This document shows, in pieces, positions 8,790 to 17,418 of a stretch of DNA of 58,430 nt (within the stretch, counting starts at the first letter, position 1; the number at the start of each line of letters is the position of its first letter). Origin of the DNA: Armatimonadota bacterium. GTDB taxonomy: Bacteria; Armatimonadota; JAAZEB01. The stretch is taken from contig DUUU01000123.1 of assembly GCA_012841485.1 (NCBI GenBank), positions 1-58,430 on the forward strand. The letters are read 5' to 3'. The notes beneath the pieces are model-generated. The model saw only the letters and a list, made by a program, of their open reading frames with translations. It had not been told where the DNA came from and did not search any database. The position numbers and the translations under genes are program-made.

Positions 8790-10106
8790 CTACTGGGCCG
8801 CGTAGGAGCGCACGTGCCTGCCGGCGCGCACGATGAAACGCTGGTTCTGTAGGAACGACGGAAAACCCAGCTTCGCGCCGCTTGACTTGAAGTGTACCGA
8901 GCCGTTGGAGATCAGCGCGCCCACGCAACCCATGGCGGAGTCGTTGAGAAGAACCTCGCCTTGCGGATGCATTGCGTAGAAGGGGCCGTTGAGAATCCAC
9001 CTGGAGCTTCCCTTGATCTCGTGCTGAGGGCCAAAGGCGATGAGCGGCGGCGCCATCAGTTCGTCCCCGGGATCGCACCGGTAAACCTCATTGCCCCCGG
9101 TATTGAGCGAGCCGGTGATCACCACCGTCGCGGCGGGGGGGCCATTGACGATACCCCCGCCCAGATTCCCGCGCACGAAGATGACCCCGGGGCCTCTGAG
9201 CCTGACATTCGAGAGAGTTCCGATTCCCCACAGGTCGATAAACTTCGGGGCCTGGATAGGAGTGCCACCCGAGAAGTAGACCGTACCTCCCGCGACCGCC
9301 TCCTGGTAGAAATCATGCGCCCAGGTGTCTGGAGGCGGTGGCACGTTGATCTTGGGAGGGTTGCTGTTGTCGTAGCCAAGCGTCGCCGGGTCCGGGAAGG
9401 CATCCGGGATGCAGTTCTCCGGGTTGTTCTCGCTCACGCCCGCTGTCCTGCCCGGCTCGACATCCACCTGCCCGGGCGCGTACACCCGACCCGCGACGTG
9501 CGCCTTATTCGAACTCGTATTCCTTACCTCGCCACCCTCGCCGGTAACCCGGATGTGGGCATAGCCCGCGTCCGGGTCCTCTTCGCCATCCTCGTCCACC
9601 CCGACAGTGAGGTACTCATTCGATCCATACTTCACCCCATTCCGGGAGCGCACGGCGTCGCTGCCAAAGTCCCACTCGCCGGTCCCCACCACGGCGACCA
9701 CGCTCCGGCTGACGCCTCTGCCAGCAAGGAACTCCTCCTCGGACGGGACGAACCCGGTAGCCAGGATGCGCACATCGCCCTCGGGATCCGGCAGGCCGGC
9801 GCTAGTCACCTCCTCGGTCGAGACACGGAAGCTGCCCTCCGCGTCCTCAAGCCCCAGGGCTACCAGGGTCACCTCGGTATCGGCCACGGCATCGCCGTTG
9901 ATCAGGGCATCCATAGCGTACTCTACCCCCGCCTCGGCGCAGTAGAGTGCCTGGACCTGGCGCCAGTCAAGGTGGGCGGCCTGGTACTCGCTGAGCATGT
10001 AGCGCATCAAGCCGGCCGCGATCACCACGCAGATCCCGGTAATCACCACGGCCAGTATGAGCGCCATGCCGCGCTGGCCACGCGGGGTCAAACTCTTCAG
10101 TGGCAT
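8790..10106 (-). CDS. PilX-like minor pilin with large C-terminal domain (cassette 3)
   Basis: This 438-residue protein begins with a short basic leader and the hydrophobic helix of PilX-type prepilins (RGMALILAVVITGICVV), without the usual Glu5, followed by YCAEAGVEYAMDAL, a PilX signature. The rest is a Gly/Asn-rich, probably beta-helical domain ending in NGSVHFKSSGAKLGFPSF. It is clearly paralogous to the gene at 15144-16493: both share GGGIVNGPPAATVV and the YRCDPGDE block. The start at 10106 has GGGAGAAGG 3 nt upstream. It is the last gene of cassette 3 (V-W-X), 11 bp after the W gene. A role at the pilus tip or in surface attachment is inferred. Confidence 0.85.
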   Translation of the reverse strand: MPLKSLTPRGQRGMALILAVVITGICVVIAAGLMRYMLSEYQAAHLDWRQVQALYCAEAGVEYAMDALINGDAVADTEVTLVALGLEDAEGSFRVSTEEVTSAGLPDPEGDVRILATGFVPSEEEFLAGRGVSRSVVAVVGTGEWDFGSDAVRSRNGVKYGSNEYLTVGVDEDGEEDPDAGYAHIRVTGEGGEVRNTSSNKAHVAGRVYAPGQVDVEPGRTAGVSENNPENCIPDAFPDPATLGYDNSNPPKINVPPPPDTWAHDFYQEAVAGGTVYFSGGTPIQAPKFIDLWGIGTLSNVRLRGPGVIFVRGNLGGGIVNGPPAATVVITGSLNTGGNEVYRCDPGDELMAPPLIAFGPQHEIKGSSRWILNGPFYAMHPQGEVLLNDSAMGCVGALISNGSVHFKSSGAKLGFPSFLQNQRFIVRAGRHVRSYAAQ

Positions 10107-10117
10107 GGCCTTCTCCC

Positions 10118-11188
10118 TCACCACGACGGACGATTGCGCAGCCGGATGGTCACGGTCTGAGTATCCGATTGCGTCACCTCGTCACGCCCCGTCTGCATCG
10201 GCTCCGCCCCCTGCGCGTACTGGATCTCGACCTGCACGAAGGCCACATCCGTCGGCTTGATCGGGGCCTTACTCTGCACATTGAGAGGCAGATCCGAGGA
10301 TGGATTAGCCTCGGGCAGGCCCGCCGCGCCGTTGGGGACAACCTCCTGGTTCTGCGCATCGAAGAAGCGCATCGCCAGCGACTTCGCGCCGCTGAAGAGG
10401 ACCACGGGGCTCAGCTCCGCGTCTCGGCCCAGCGGATCCGGCACCGTGTAGGGCACTCCGCCTGAACTCGTGGACGAACTGCCCCCCTCCCCGCCCGAGC
10501 TACTGCTGCTCGACGACCCATCATCCCCGCCCGAGCTGCTGCTGGAGGAAGAGCTTGACGAGTCTGGAGGCGGCCAGGTGGGATGGGGGCCCCCTGGGCA
10601 ATCGTCAAACGGGTGGCTCTTCGATTTCCGGCCACACAGCGCACAATCGTAGTTCGCGGCGCCCCATGCGAGGCTGAAAAAGAGATCGGGCGAAAGGTGC
10701 TCCTCATGGAGCGAGAAGTAGGAATCTGGCATGCGGAAAGCATCGAGATAGATCAGCCGCGAGAGCGTCCACCGCGCGGCCTCGCCGCTGCCTTCCTTGA
10801 GCGCCTGCCAGATGATGCAATCGAAGACGACGTTCCGGCCGCGCCAGGTGCAGGGCGCGCCGTTGGCATCGATGGAGGGCACGGCCGCGACGAGCGTCTG
10901 CTCATTCGCCAGAACTCGCGTGATGTACTCCTGGTTGGCCCGGGGCCCTTCGTGTGGCGTGTACGTGGTAAGGACGGCATAGCCGTCGCGAAGCTGTTGC
11001 TCCCACCCCATCAAGGCAGCGCGCGCCTGCGCCTGCACGTCTGCCTGGGCCGACGTCTGCTGCGTCGTGCGCACGGTGAGGATCAACACCTGGAGGATGA
11101 CGCCCGCGGCTACAAGGGCAATCGCGGTCGCGATGATCACCTCGGTGATGGTGTAGCCGGCGCGGCGGCGGCTAGGCGCGCTACTCAT
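10118..11188 (-). CDS. PilW-like prepilin with Ser-rich insertion (cassette 3)
   Basis: This 356-residue prepilin has a type III signal (RRRAGYTITEVIIATAIALV) with Gly-1 and Glu5 in place, so it should be cut by a PilD-type peptidase. The start at 11188 has GGAGGA 5-6 nt upstream. Its paralogue at 13319-14179 aligns over most of the length (the motif YTWKGENIAFDCIIW there, CTWRGRNVVFDCIIW here). This copy has an extra segment: CALCGRKSKSHPFDDC followed by a Ser/Gly/Asp low-complexity run at residues ~208-245. The stop is 11 bp before the cassette 3 pilX-like gene, so the two are translated from one message. Confidence 0.85.
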   Translation of the reverse strand: MSSAPSRRRAGYTITEVIIATAIALVAAGVILQVLILTVRTTQQTSAQADVQAQARAALMGWEQQLRDGYAVLTTYTPHEGPRANQEYITRVLANEQTLVAAVPSIDANGAPCTWRGRNVVFDCIIWQALKEGSGEAARWTLSRLIYLDAFRMPDSYFSLHEEHLSPDLFFSLAWGAANYDCALCGRKSKSHPFDDCPGGPHPTWPPPDSSSSSSSSSSGGDDGSSSSSSSGGEGGSSSTSSGGVPYTVPDPLGRDAELSPVVLFSGAKSLAMRFFDAQNQEVVPNGAAGLPEANPSSDLPLNVQSKAPIKPTDVAFVQVEIQYAQGAEPMQTGRDEVTQSDTQTVTIRLRNRPSW

Positions 11189-11271
11189 CGAGTTCCTCCA
11201 TCCAGATGCCTTGCCGTGGGAGGGGGCAGCCATCATGCTCTTTCGATCCCTGGCTGAGTGGCACCCACCCT

Positions 11272-11697
11272 TCAGCGCGCTCCAATCGACGCGACGCCAG
11301 CCGTATGCGCCAGCGTGCTGAGCGAGACCGCCTGGTCCAGCGTGCCATCCCGCCATCGGACGGTGACCGTGATGCCTTTGAGCCGCGAAGTGACGTCATT
11401 GACCGTGAGGTCCCACTCCGCGCTCGGACCCAGCCATCGAGAGAGTTGCGGATCGGTGTTGCCGGCGCTCGTGCTCAGGCTGGAGACCGCTGCCCCCCGC
11501 GCTGCCTCCAACTGCCTTTCGGCAAAGCGCGTTGCAAGGGCACGGTTGCGCGAATCGGCGTTCGTACCGATGGCACCGGCGACCACCTGGAACACCCCCA
11601 GCAGGGCGATGCTGATCACCAGGATTGCCATCACCGCCTCGATGAGCGTGTAACCCGCTTGCTGTCGGCTTTCCCGAGTGATCCGGACGCGCGTCAT
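11272..11697 (-). CDS. PilV-like prepilin (cassette 3)
   Basis: This 141-residue protein has the prepilin signal QQAGYTLIEAVMAILVIS with Gly-1 and Glu5, one N-terminal helix and a small C-terminal domain. It matches the other two V copies in RALATRFAERQLEAARG, the GNTDP segment, and the ending VSLSTLAHTAGVASIGAR. AAGGAGAGG lies about 9 nt before the start. It is the first gene of cassette 3; 83 bp separate its stop from the W gene. A PilV/GspI-type minor pilin role is likely. Confidence 0.85.
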   Translation of the reverse strand: MTRVRITRESRQQAGYTLIEAVMAILVISIALLGVFQVVAGAIGTNADSRNRALATRFAERQLEAARGAAVSSLSTSAGNTDPQLSRWLGPSAEWDLTVNDVTSRLKGITVTVRWRDGTLDQAVSLSTLAHTAGVASIGAR

Positions 11698-11921
11698 CAG
11701 GATCCGCCTCTCCTTTCTCTTCCCGGTATCGCCTTGATAGGACGCGTGCCAGGCACAGGAGACGAGTGGTGCAGATGCCTCCTAATCCTATCATTGGATC
11801 ACCCGTAGTAGTTCTATAGGGTGGGCACGGATTCCCCGCCCTCGCCTGGCGAGCGCTCTGGATGGCGGCCCGGTTTGCCGGACCGCGTCATCCCAGGAGA
11901 CGCCTCGATGGGTTGAACCCG

Positions 11922-13307
11922 CTATCGCGCCGAGTAGGAGACGACGGCGGGCACCGCCTTGCTCACCATCTCGAAGTGCTGATTCTGGAACCACTGCGGA
12001 TAGCCAAGGACGGCCCCATTCGATTTGAAGTTGACGATCCCGTTGGAGACGATTGCTCCAAAGCAGAGCATCGCGGAGTCGTTGATGTTGACCGCGCCAT
12101 CGGGATGCAGAGCGATCAGCGGGCCGTTCAGTTTCCAGGAGGCGCTCCCCGAACACTCGATTGTCTTGCCGAAGGTGATCAGCGGCGGCGCCGGCCCGTT
12201 CGTCGGGCCGATGCAGGTGTAGTCAAAATTCCCGTTCATCTCGCCCAGAACCACCAGGGTGACAGGCGGATAGCCGTTGACCACCCCCTCGCCCAGATGC
12301 CCCCTCACGAAAACGGTGCCGGGGCCGATGAGCCGAACATTCCGCAGGGTGTTGACCCGCTTGATGGGTACTTCCACCCCGCCCATATCGATGAACGCCG
12401 ACCCGTGAACCACCCAGGGAACGTGAGCGGCCGTGTAGCTCGCCCCCGCGCGGGCCTCGCGGGCCAGGGCTTCCAGCCAGGTGCCCGGGGGTGGGGGCCA
12501 GACAGCTTCGCGGTTCGGGGCCGTGCCGGCATAGCCGAGCGCTTCGGGATCCGGGAAGGCATCGGGAACGTAGTTCTCCGGGTCAGAGTTGACCGCATAC
12601 GCATCCGCGACCTGTATCGGTCCGGGAGCCGTCACCGTGCCCCGCACCGTGGCCTTGTTACCGCCACTTTCGCAGATGATCCCGTTATCGCCGCTGCTCT
12701 CATCCGCCTCCGAGGGCGGCACCCCGGTCACGCGCAGGCTGGCATCGACACTCTCATCGGTGACCTCGGTATAGTTGGTATCGACCACCACGGTCAGGAA
12801 GTCGTTGGAGCCGTAACGGATGCCCCGGCGCGCGCGCACGGCGTCGGCGCCAAAATCCCAGCGCTTCTCATGGCTGGAGTAGACCACGGAGACGCGCCGG
12901 ATCACGCCTCGGCCTGCATCCACCTCGGCCTTGCTCGGCACATAGCCAATGGAGATGATCCGCTTCGCCTCCATCGGATCGTCTATCTCATCGCTGTTCG
13001 TCTCGGCAATCGTGGCCTCGTACTCGCCGGTCGCCCCTTCGATTCCGTCGTCCTCCGCCAGGGAGCGCAGGCCCTGCGACCCCAAGGCATCCGGGTCCGC
13101 GATCAGCGCCTCGACCGCACGCTCGACTCCGGCCTCCGCCGCGTAGAGCGCCTGCACCCTGCGCCAATCCGCATGGCTCGCCCGATACTCGCTGATGATG
13201 TACTGGATCAGGCCCGTGACGATCACCGCGCACAGCGCGATGATCACGATGGCCATCGCGAGCGCCATGCCCCCCTGATTGCGCACCAGGCTTCGCTTGC
13301 CCCGCAT
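11922..13307 (-). CDS. PilX-like minor pilin (cassette 2)
   Basis: This 461-residue protein has the same plan as the other X copies: a basic leader, helix GGMALAMAIVIIALCAVIV, then LYAAEAGVERAVEALI and a long Gly/Asn-rich beta-type domain. It is the most diverged of the three. The block that reads YRCDPGDE in the other copies is YTCIGPTNGPAPPLITFG here, while NDSAM and GYPQWFQNQ are kept. GAGGAGGTGAGCG directly precedes the start and overlaps the end region of the W gene, 11 bp upstream. Confidence 0.85.
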   Translation of the reverse strand: MRGKRSLVRNQGGMALAMAIVIIALCAVIVTGLIQYIISEYRASHADWRRVQALYAAEAGVERAVEALIADPDALGSQGLRSLAEDDGIEGATGEYEATIAETNSDEIDDPMEAKRIISIGYVPSKAEVDAGRGVIRRVSVVYSSHEKRWDFGADAVRARRGIRYGSNDFLTVVVDTNYTEVTDESVDASLRVTGVPPSEADESSGDNGIICESGGNKATVRGTVTAPGPIQVADAYAVNSDPENYVPDAFPDPEALGYAGTAPNREAVWPPPPGTWLEALAREARAGASYTAAHVPWVVHGSAFIDMGGVEVPIKRVNTLRNVRLIGPGTVFVRGHLGEGVVNGYPPVTLVVLGEMNGNFDYTCIGPTNGPAPPLITFGKTIECSGSASWKLNGPLIALHPDGAVNINDSAMLCFGAIVSNGIVNFKSNGAVLGYPQWFQNQHFEMVSKAVPAVVSYSAR

Positions 13308-13318
13308 CGCTCACCTCC

Positions 13319-14179
13319 TCACCAAGACGGCTTGTTGCGCAAGCGAATCGAGATGCTCTGCTCGTCCCACTGCCGCACGTCTGCATGGCCGGTCTGCATC
13401 GACCCCGCATCCTGCTCGTAGCGCAGCAGGATGCGCACCGAGGCCGCATCTGTGATGCTGATCGGCACTGAAGTGGTGTTCCCTTCCGCGTCTCTCCACA
13501 ACGGAAGCACCTTTGACGTGCCCACGGAGGGAAGCCCGGAGATGGGATCGAGGATCATCTCGGCGCCGGCGTCGTCCAGAAAGCTCACCTGCACCGCGTT
13601 GGCATTCTCGAAGAGCACCTTCGGGTCCGTCTCTGGCATCCGACCCATTGTCAGCTCGGTATTGGCCGGCGCTCCCGAGGAGGTGCTGCTCGACGTGCCG
13701 CTATCAGAGAACGACTCCGGCATGCGGAAGGCATCGGGGAAAACCATTCGTGAGAGGCTCCAGCGCGCGCCATCCCCCTCGCCCTCCAGCTCTGCTCGCC
13801 AGATGATGCAGTCGAAAGCGATATTCTCGCCCTTCCACGTGTAGGGCACGCCGGTGCCATCGATGGAGGGCACGGCCGCGATGATCGTCTGGCTCTCATC
13901 CGTGACCCCGGTCGTGAACACCGTGCCCGCGGCGGAGCCAACCTGGGGGGTGTAGGTCGTCAGGATGGCATAGCCATCGCGAAGCTGCTCCTCCCACTCG
14001 GCCAGGGCGATGCGCGCATGCGATTGCATATCCGCCTGAATGGAGGTCTGCTCGGTCGTGCGCGCGGTCAAGATCATGGTCTGGAGGATCACCCCCGTGA
14101 TGACCAACGCGATCGCCGTTGCGATCACCACCTCCACCACGGTGAAGCCGCGAGAGCGTTCTCGCCTCAAACGGAACAT
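13319..14179 (-). CDS. PilW-like prepilin (cassette 2)
   Basis: This 286-residue prepilin starts at 14179, with GGAGACAAGAAG before the ATG. Its signal is RSRGFTVVEVVIATAIALV, with Gly-1 and Glu5. It parallels the cassette 3 W protein (AEWEEQLRDGYAILTTYTP here, MGWEQQLRDGYAVLTTYTP there) but has only a short Ser patch (SGTSSSTSSGAP) where that copy has a long insertion. It is followed after 11 bp by the cassette 2 X gene and preceded by the V gene with a 127-bp gap. A PilW/GspJ-type minor pilin is the best fit. Confidence 0.85.
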   Translation of the reverse strand: MFRLRRERSRGFTVVEVVIATAIALVITGVILQTMILTARTTEQTSIQADMQSHARIALAEWEEQLRDGYAILTTYTPQVGSAAGTVFTTGVTDESQTIIAAVPSIDGTGVPYTWKGENIAFDCIIWRAELEGEGDGARWSLSRMVFPDAFRMPESFSDSGTSSSTSSGAPANTELTMGRMPETDPKVLFENANAVQVSFLDDAGAEMILDPISGLPSVGTSKVLPLWRDAEGNTTSVPISITDAASVRILLRYEQDAGSMQTGHADVRQWDEQSISIRLRNKPSW

Positions 14180-14306
14180 CTTCTTGTCTCCACCGGCTCG
14201 CCCCCCTGGCCCTGGGGGTACCGCCGGTTGGGAGGGATCCGGGCCACCTGCTTCCTGGGCACTGGAGCCGCCTCGGCGGCGCCGGCGCTCGCGCAACAGG
14301 CCTGCT

Positions 14307-14801
14307 CTACCGCCTGCGGATCGCCCCGATGCCGTTGCCATGCACCAGCGTGGTCACGGAGACAGACTCGTCCTCCGAGCCCTGCTTCCAGCGCACCGTC
14401 ACGGTCACCGCCTTGAGCACGGATCCGAGAACTACGCCCGCGGGTCCCGGCGCGGGATCGGACACCGTCAGGTCCCACGTTGCATCGGCACTGAGCCCGC
14501 GCGTCAGCTCCGGATCGGTGTTCCCGAGGCTCGACGCCAGGCTCTCCACATCTGTATTGCGAACGGCTTCCAGTTGTCTCTCAGCAAAGTGGGTGGCGAC
14601 AGCCCGGTGGCGCGAGTCCACGTTCGTGCGGAGCGTGCTTGCCAGCAACTGAAAGACTCCCAGCAAACCGACCGTCACCACCGACAGCGCCACGACGGTT
14701 TCCAGGAGCGTGTACCCACCGCGCCGCGCGCCCGCTCTCCCCGGTGGATGGCCGGGCTGCGGCCGGCACGGACGCTCGCGTTCGATCCCCTCTCGGCTCA
14801 C
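14307..14801 (-). CDS. PilV-like prepilin (cassette 2)
   Basis: This 164-residue protein starts at a GTG (14801) with GAGGTGA just upstream. An unusually long, Pro/Arg-rich leader of about 28 residues precedes the prepilin signal GGYTLLETVVALSVVTVG, so the true start could be later. The mature part matches the other V copies: HFAERQLEAVRN, GNTDPELTRG and a C-terminus ending NGIGAIRRR. It is the first gene of cassette 2; a likely promoter lies at 15018-15046. Confidence 0.8.
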   Translation of the reverse strand: MSREGIERERPCRPQPGHPPGRAGARRGGYTLLETVVALSVVTVGLLGVFQLLASTLRTNVDSRHRAVATHFAERQLEAVRNTDVESLASSLGNTDPELTRGLSADATWDLTVSDPAPGPAGVVLGSVLKAVTVTVRWKQGSEDESVSVTTLVHGNGIGAIRRR

Positions 14802-15017
14802 TTTCTCACCTCAGGCGCTCGTTTTCTCATGGCTCCGCGAAGGCCCCGGCCTCAACGAGCGCGCCCGGTCTCGCTCATCCTGAATCGAACCGGCACCGGG
14901 ATGGATCGCCCGGCATCCATCCCAGGGCCCTCTTCCCTGCGGGAGGTCGTCCCTCGCGGTGCCTGCCCCGGCAGCCGCTCAGGGAGCGCCAGCCGGAACG
15001 GGCCGCGCCACTCCCCT

Positions 15018-15046
15018 ATATTACATCATTGGAGAGTCGGATGCAA
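15018..15046 (-). promoter_or_regulatory. sigma-70-type promoter of pilin cassette 2
   Basis: On the minus strand TTGCAT (15046-15041) and TAATAT (15023-15018) are separated by 17 nt. The nonamer TCCAATGAT inside the spacer (15033-15025) recurs upstream of cassette 3 at 11798-11790. The leader to the V gene would be about 210 nt. Confidence 0.5.
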
Positions 15047-15083
15047 GCACGCCGTCAGGAAGAGTGACATGCAGGCGTGGGGG

Positions 15084-15136
15084 AATCGCTCTGGGCGCCC
15101 CCGCTTTTCAGACGCGCGACGGTGCCCAGAGCGATT
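15084..15136 (-). terminator. hairpin after pilin cassette 1
   Basis: A perfect 13-bp inverted repeat (AATCGCTCTGGGC at 15084-15096, GCCCAGAGCGATT at 15124-15136) with a 27-nt loop begins 7 bp beyond the stop of the cassette 1 X gene. There is no T run, so it may stabilise the 3' end rather than terminate on its own. Confidence 0.5.
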
Positions 15137-15143
15137 GGCGCGG

Positions 15144-16493
15144 CTACTGCCCCGCGTAGGAGCGAACGATGGGTAGCGAGCGCGCCGTGAACCGCTGATC
15201 ATCCAGGAGGCGGGGAAACCCCAGCATGGCCTGGTTCGACTTGAAGTGCACGGATCCGTTGGAGATGAGCGCGCCCCTGCAGCCAACGGCGGAGTCGTTG
15301 AGCCACACTTCGCCTTGCGGATGGAGCGAGATCAGGGGCCCGCGCAGATACCACGTGGAGTTGCCCCGAATCTCTGCCGACCAACCCTGGGTCTCGTGCC
15401 TGCCAAAGAGGATGAGCGGCGGTGCCACCGCTTCATCCCCCGGATCGCACCGGTAGGACTCATTGCCTTTGGTGTACAGCGTGCCGGTAGCCACCACCGT
15501 CGCGGCGGGCGGGCCATTGACGATGCCCCCGCCCAGATGCCCATGCACGAAGATCGTGCCCGGCCCCCGAAGCGTGATGTCGTGCAGCACGCCGCTCCCG
15601 CCCAGCTCAATGTAGCGCGGGGCCTGGACCGTACCGGCGGGGAAGAACACCGTTCCGCCATCCAGCGCCTCCCGATAGTGCATCTCGACCCAGGTGCCGG
15701 GTAGCGGCGGCCAGATCAGCTGGGCCGGGTTGCTCTCATCATAGCCAAGCGTCGCGGGATCCGGGAAGGCATTGGGAATGTAATTCTCCGGATTGTTCTC
15801 GTTTACGCCGCGTGTCCTGTCGTCGAAGACATCCACGTTCCCAGGCGCCGTCACCGAACCCTCGACGTGCGCATCGTTCGAGGCTTCGCTCCGCACGTCG
15901 CCCAAGTACTCCCCCTCCCCGGTCACCCGAATGTCCGCCTGCACACCGGATGGGGGCGGGTCAAGAACGTTACCCTCTTCATCCACCACGACGGTCAGGT
16001 AGTCGTTGGACCGGTAGGCCACATACCCGCGCGCGCGGACGGCTTCGGTCCCGAAGTCCCAGACGCCGTGGGTGACTACCGCGGCCACTCGACGGCTCAC
16101 GCCTCGGCCGGCCGCGACATCCGCCTCCGAGGGCACGTAGCCCACCGCCACGACGCGGATGCTCCCTTCGGGATCAGGCGTCCCGGCGCTCATCACCGGT
16201 TCGGCCTCTATCCGGAAGGAGCCCTCGGTGCCCGCGATGCCGGCGTCCGCGAGGAACACCTCATCTTCCGGCGGGTTTTCCCCGCGACGAATGTAGCTCA
16301 CGGCGTGCTCGATGCCCGCCTCGGCGCAGTAAAGCGCCTGCACGTAGCGCCAATCGAGGTGGGCCGCTCGGTACTCGCTGATCACGTATTGGGCCAGGCC
16401 AGAGAGGATCACCACGCACATCGCGGTCACCAGGATCGCCATCACAATCGCCGCTCCCCGCTGATTCCCCGGGGCCCACGCCGTGCGGAACAT
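15144..16493 (-). CDS. PilX-like minor pilin (cassette 1)
   Basis: This 449-residue protein starts at 16493 after GGGAGGGGCG. The helix RGAAIVMAILVTAMCVVIL and YCAEAGIEHAVSYIRRG mark it as PilX-type. The C-terminal domain is closest to that of the 8790-10106 copy (shared YRCDPGDE, HPQGEVWLNDSAVGC, NGSVHFKSNQAMLGF). It follows the cassette 1 V gene by 25 bp with no W gene between, unlike the other two cassettes. It is followed by a strong hairpin. Confidence 0.85.
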   Translation of the reverse strand: MFRTAWAPGNQRGAAIVMAILVTAMCVVILSGLAQYVISEYRAAHLDWRYVQALYCAEAGIEHAVSYIRRGENPPEDEVFLADAGIAGTEGSFRIEAEPVMSAGTPDPEGSIRVVAVGYVPSEADVAAGRGVSRRVAAVVTHGVWDFGTEAVRARGYVAYRSNDYLTVVVDEEGNVLDPPPSGVQADIRVTGEGEYLGDVRSEASNDAHVEGSVTAPGNVDVFDDRTRGVNENNPENYIPNAFPDPATLGYDESNPAQLIWPPLPGTWVEMHYREALDGGTVFFPAGTVQAPRYIELGGSGVLHDITLRGPGTIFVHGHLGGGIVNGPPAATVVATGTLYTKGNESYRCDPGDEAVAPPLILFGRHETQGWSAEIRGNSTWYLRGPLISLHPQGEVWLNDSAVGCRGALISNGSVHFKSNQAMLGFPRLLDDQRFTARSLPIVRSYAGQ

Positions 16494-16518
16494 CGCCCCT
16501 CCCCTCTCGCGTTCGCTC

Positions 16519-16998
16519 TCAGTTGGCGTAGCGGTTGCGGATCGAGGCGATCCCGCCTGCCTGCGCCAGCGTGCCCAGCGATACCGATTGGGCCAACTCC
16601 CCCTGCTTCCAATGCACGGTCACCAGAATGCCCTTCATGCCTGGCCCGATATCGGTCACCAGGAGGTCCCAGGTCGCGCTCGGCCCGAGAGCGGCCGTGA
16701 GCTCGGGATCACTGTTCCCCTCGCTGGTGACAAGGCTGGCCACCTCCTGCCCGCGGGCCGCTTCCAGCCTCGATGCTGCGAGATGAGTCGCAAAGGAGCG
16801 ATTGCCTGACTCGGCGTTGGTGCCGAGGACACCCGCGAGGAGATGGAACACCCCGAGGAGGGCGACGCAGATCACCGAGAGCGCCATCACCACCTCGATC
16901 AGGGAGTAGCCTCCGGCGGCTCGCGGGCGCGGGCCGCGGCAAAGCCGTGCCGGCGGCATGGCTCTCTGCGAGCTCGCATCCGAACGTTGCAGGAACAT
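16519..16998 (-). CDS. PilV-like prepilin (cassette 1)
   Basis: This 159-residue protein starts at the ATG at 16998, right after AGGAGGGGAG; an in-frame start at 17031 would add 11 residues. The signal AGGYSLIEVVMALSVICVALLG has Gly-1 and Glu5. The mature part carries the V-copy features: NRSFATHLAASRLEAARGQ, EGNSDPELTAALG and the ending GGIASIRNRYAN. It is the first gene of the whole minus-strand pilin array, and its leader (17010-17089) contains nested inverted repeats. Confidence 0.85.
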   Translation of the reverse strand: MFLQRSDASSQRAMPPARLCRGPRPRAAGGYSLIEVVMALSVICVALLGVFHLLAGVLGTNAESGNRSFATHLAASRLEAARGQEVASLVTSEGNSDPELTAALGPSATWDLLVTDIGPGMKGILVTVHWKQGELAQSVSLGTLAQAGGIASIRNRYAN

Positions 16999-17418
16999 CT
17001 CCCCTCCTCGCCTGCCAGCCCCCATTCGCACCGCTGCCGGGCACGCCTGCGCCTGGCAGCGGTGCGAAACAGGAGAGAGCGTGGCAGGCCAAACCGGCCG
17101 CCGATCCTATCGCGGGGAAACGGCACGGCACCTCTCTGCACGATCGGTACCAGAATGGGGGGGCCAGGGGAACGGATGCGCTTCACGAGAGAGAGGGAGA
17201 AAGCGGCGGGATAGCGGAGGCGCGCGCCCGGCACGCTGCCCCAGCAGTGGGAGTCCGTGGGTCATGGCGCGCCGTCAATGCCGGAAGATGGCGGACGCAT
17301 GGGCGAGCTTTGGCAGGTCGCGAGCCTCTTTGGGAAGAGGAGCAGCGCGCACGCTCTGCCCTCCGCCGCGCTACGGGGCTACCAGCGCGGGCGGTATCGG
17401 GCCGGCGAAGCAACGGCC
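16999..17418. other. leader region of the pilin array
   Basis: Apart from the nested inverted repeats at 17010-17089 I see nothing definite here. The rest (17090-17418) lies between the start of the pilin array and the end of the GH130 gene. It has no convincing start codon with ribosome site and no clear -35/-10 pair. Confidence 0.45.
17010..17089 (-). promoter_or_regulatory. nested inverted repeats in the pilin array leader
   Basis: An inner perfect 14-bp repeat (TTCGCACCGCTGCC at 17025-17038, GGCAGCGGTGCGAA at 17055-17068, 16-nt loop) is enclosed by an 8-bp pair (GCCTGCCA at 17010-17017, TGGCAGGC at 17082-17089). The outer stem ends at the edge of the ribosome site of the first pilV-like gene. 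It could be a leader RNA structure controlling translation, or a binding site for a dimeric regulator. Confidence 0.5.

Larger units (their letters stand above)
14802..15143. other. intergenic region between pilin cassettes 1 and 2
   Basis: The right side (15084-15136) holds a 13-bp hairpin just after the cassette 1 X gene. The centre (15018-15046) holds a minus-strand promoter for cassette 2. I see no gene here. Confidence 0.6.

Noticed and set aside
11862..13421. 519-codon open frame on the plus strand
   Set aside because: It lies opposite the cassette 2 pilX-like gene and has no recognisable sequence. The same kind of shadow is seen opposite the other X genes.
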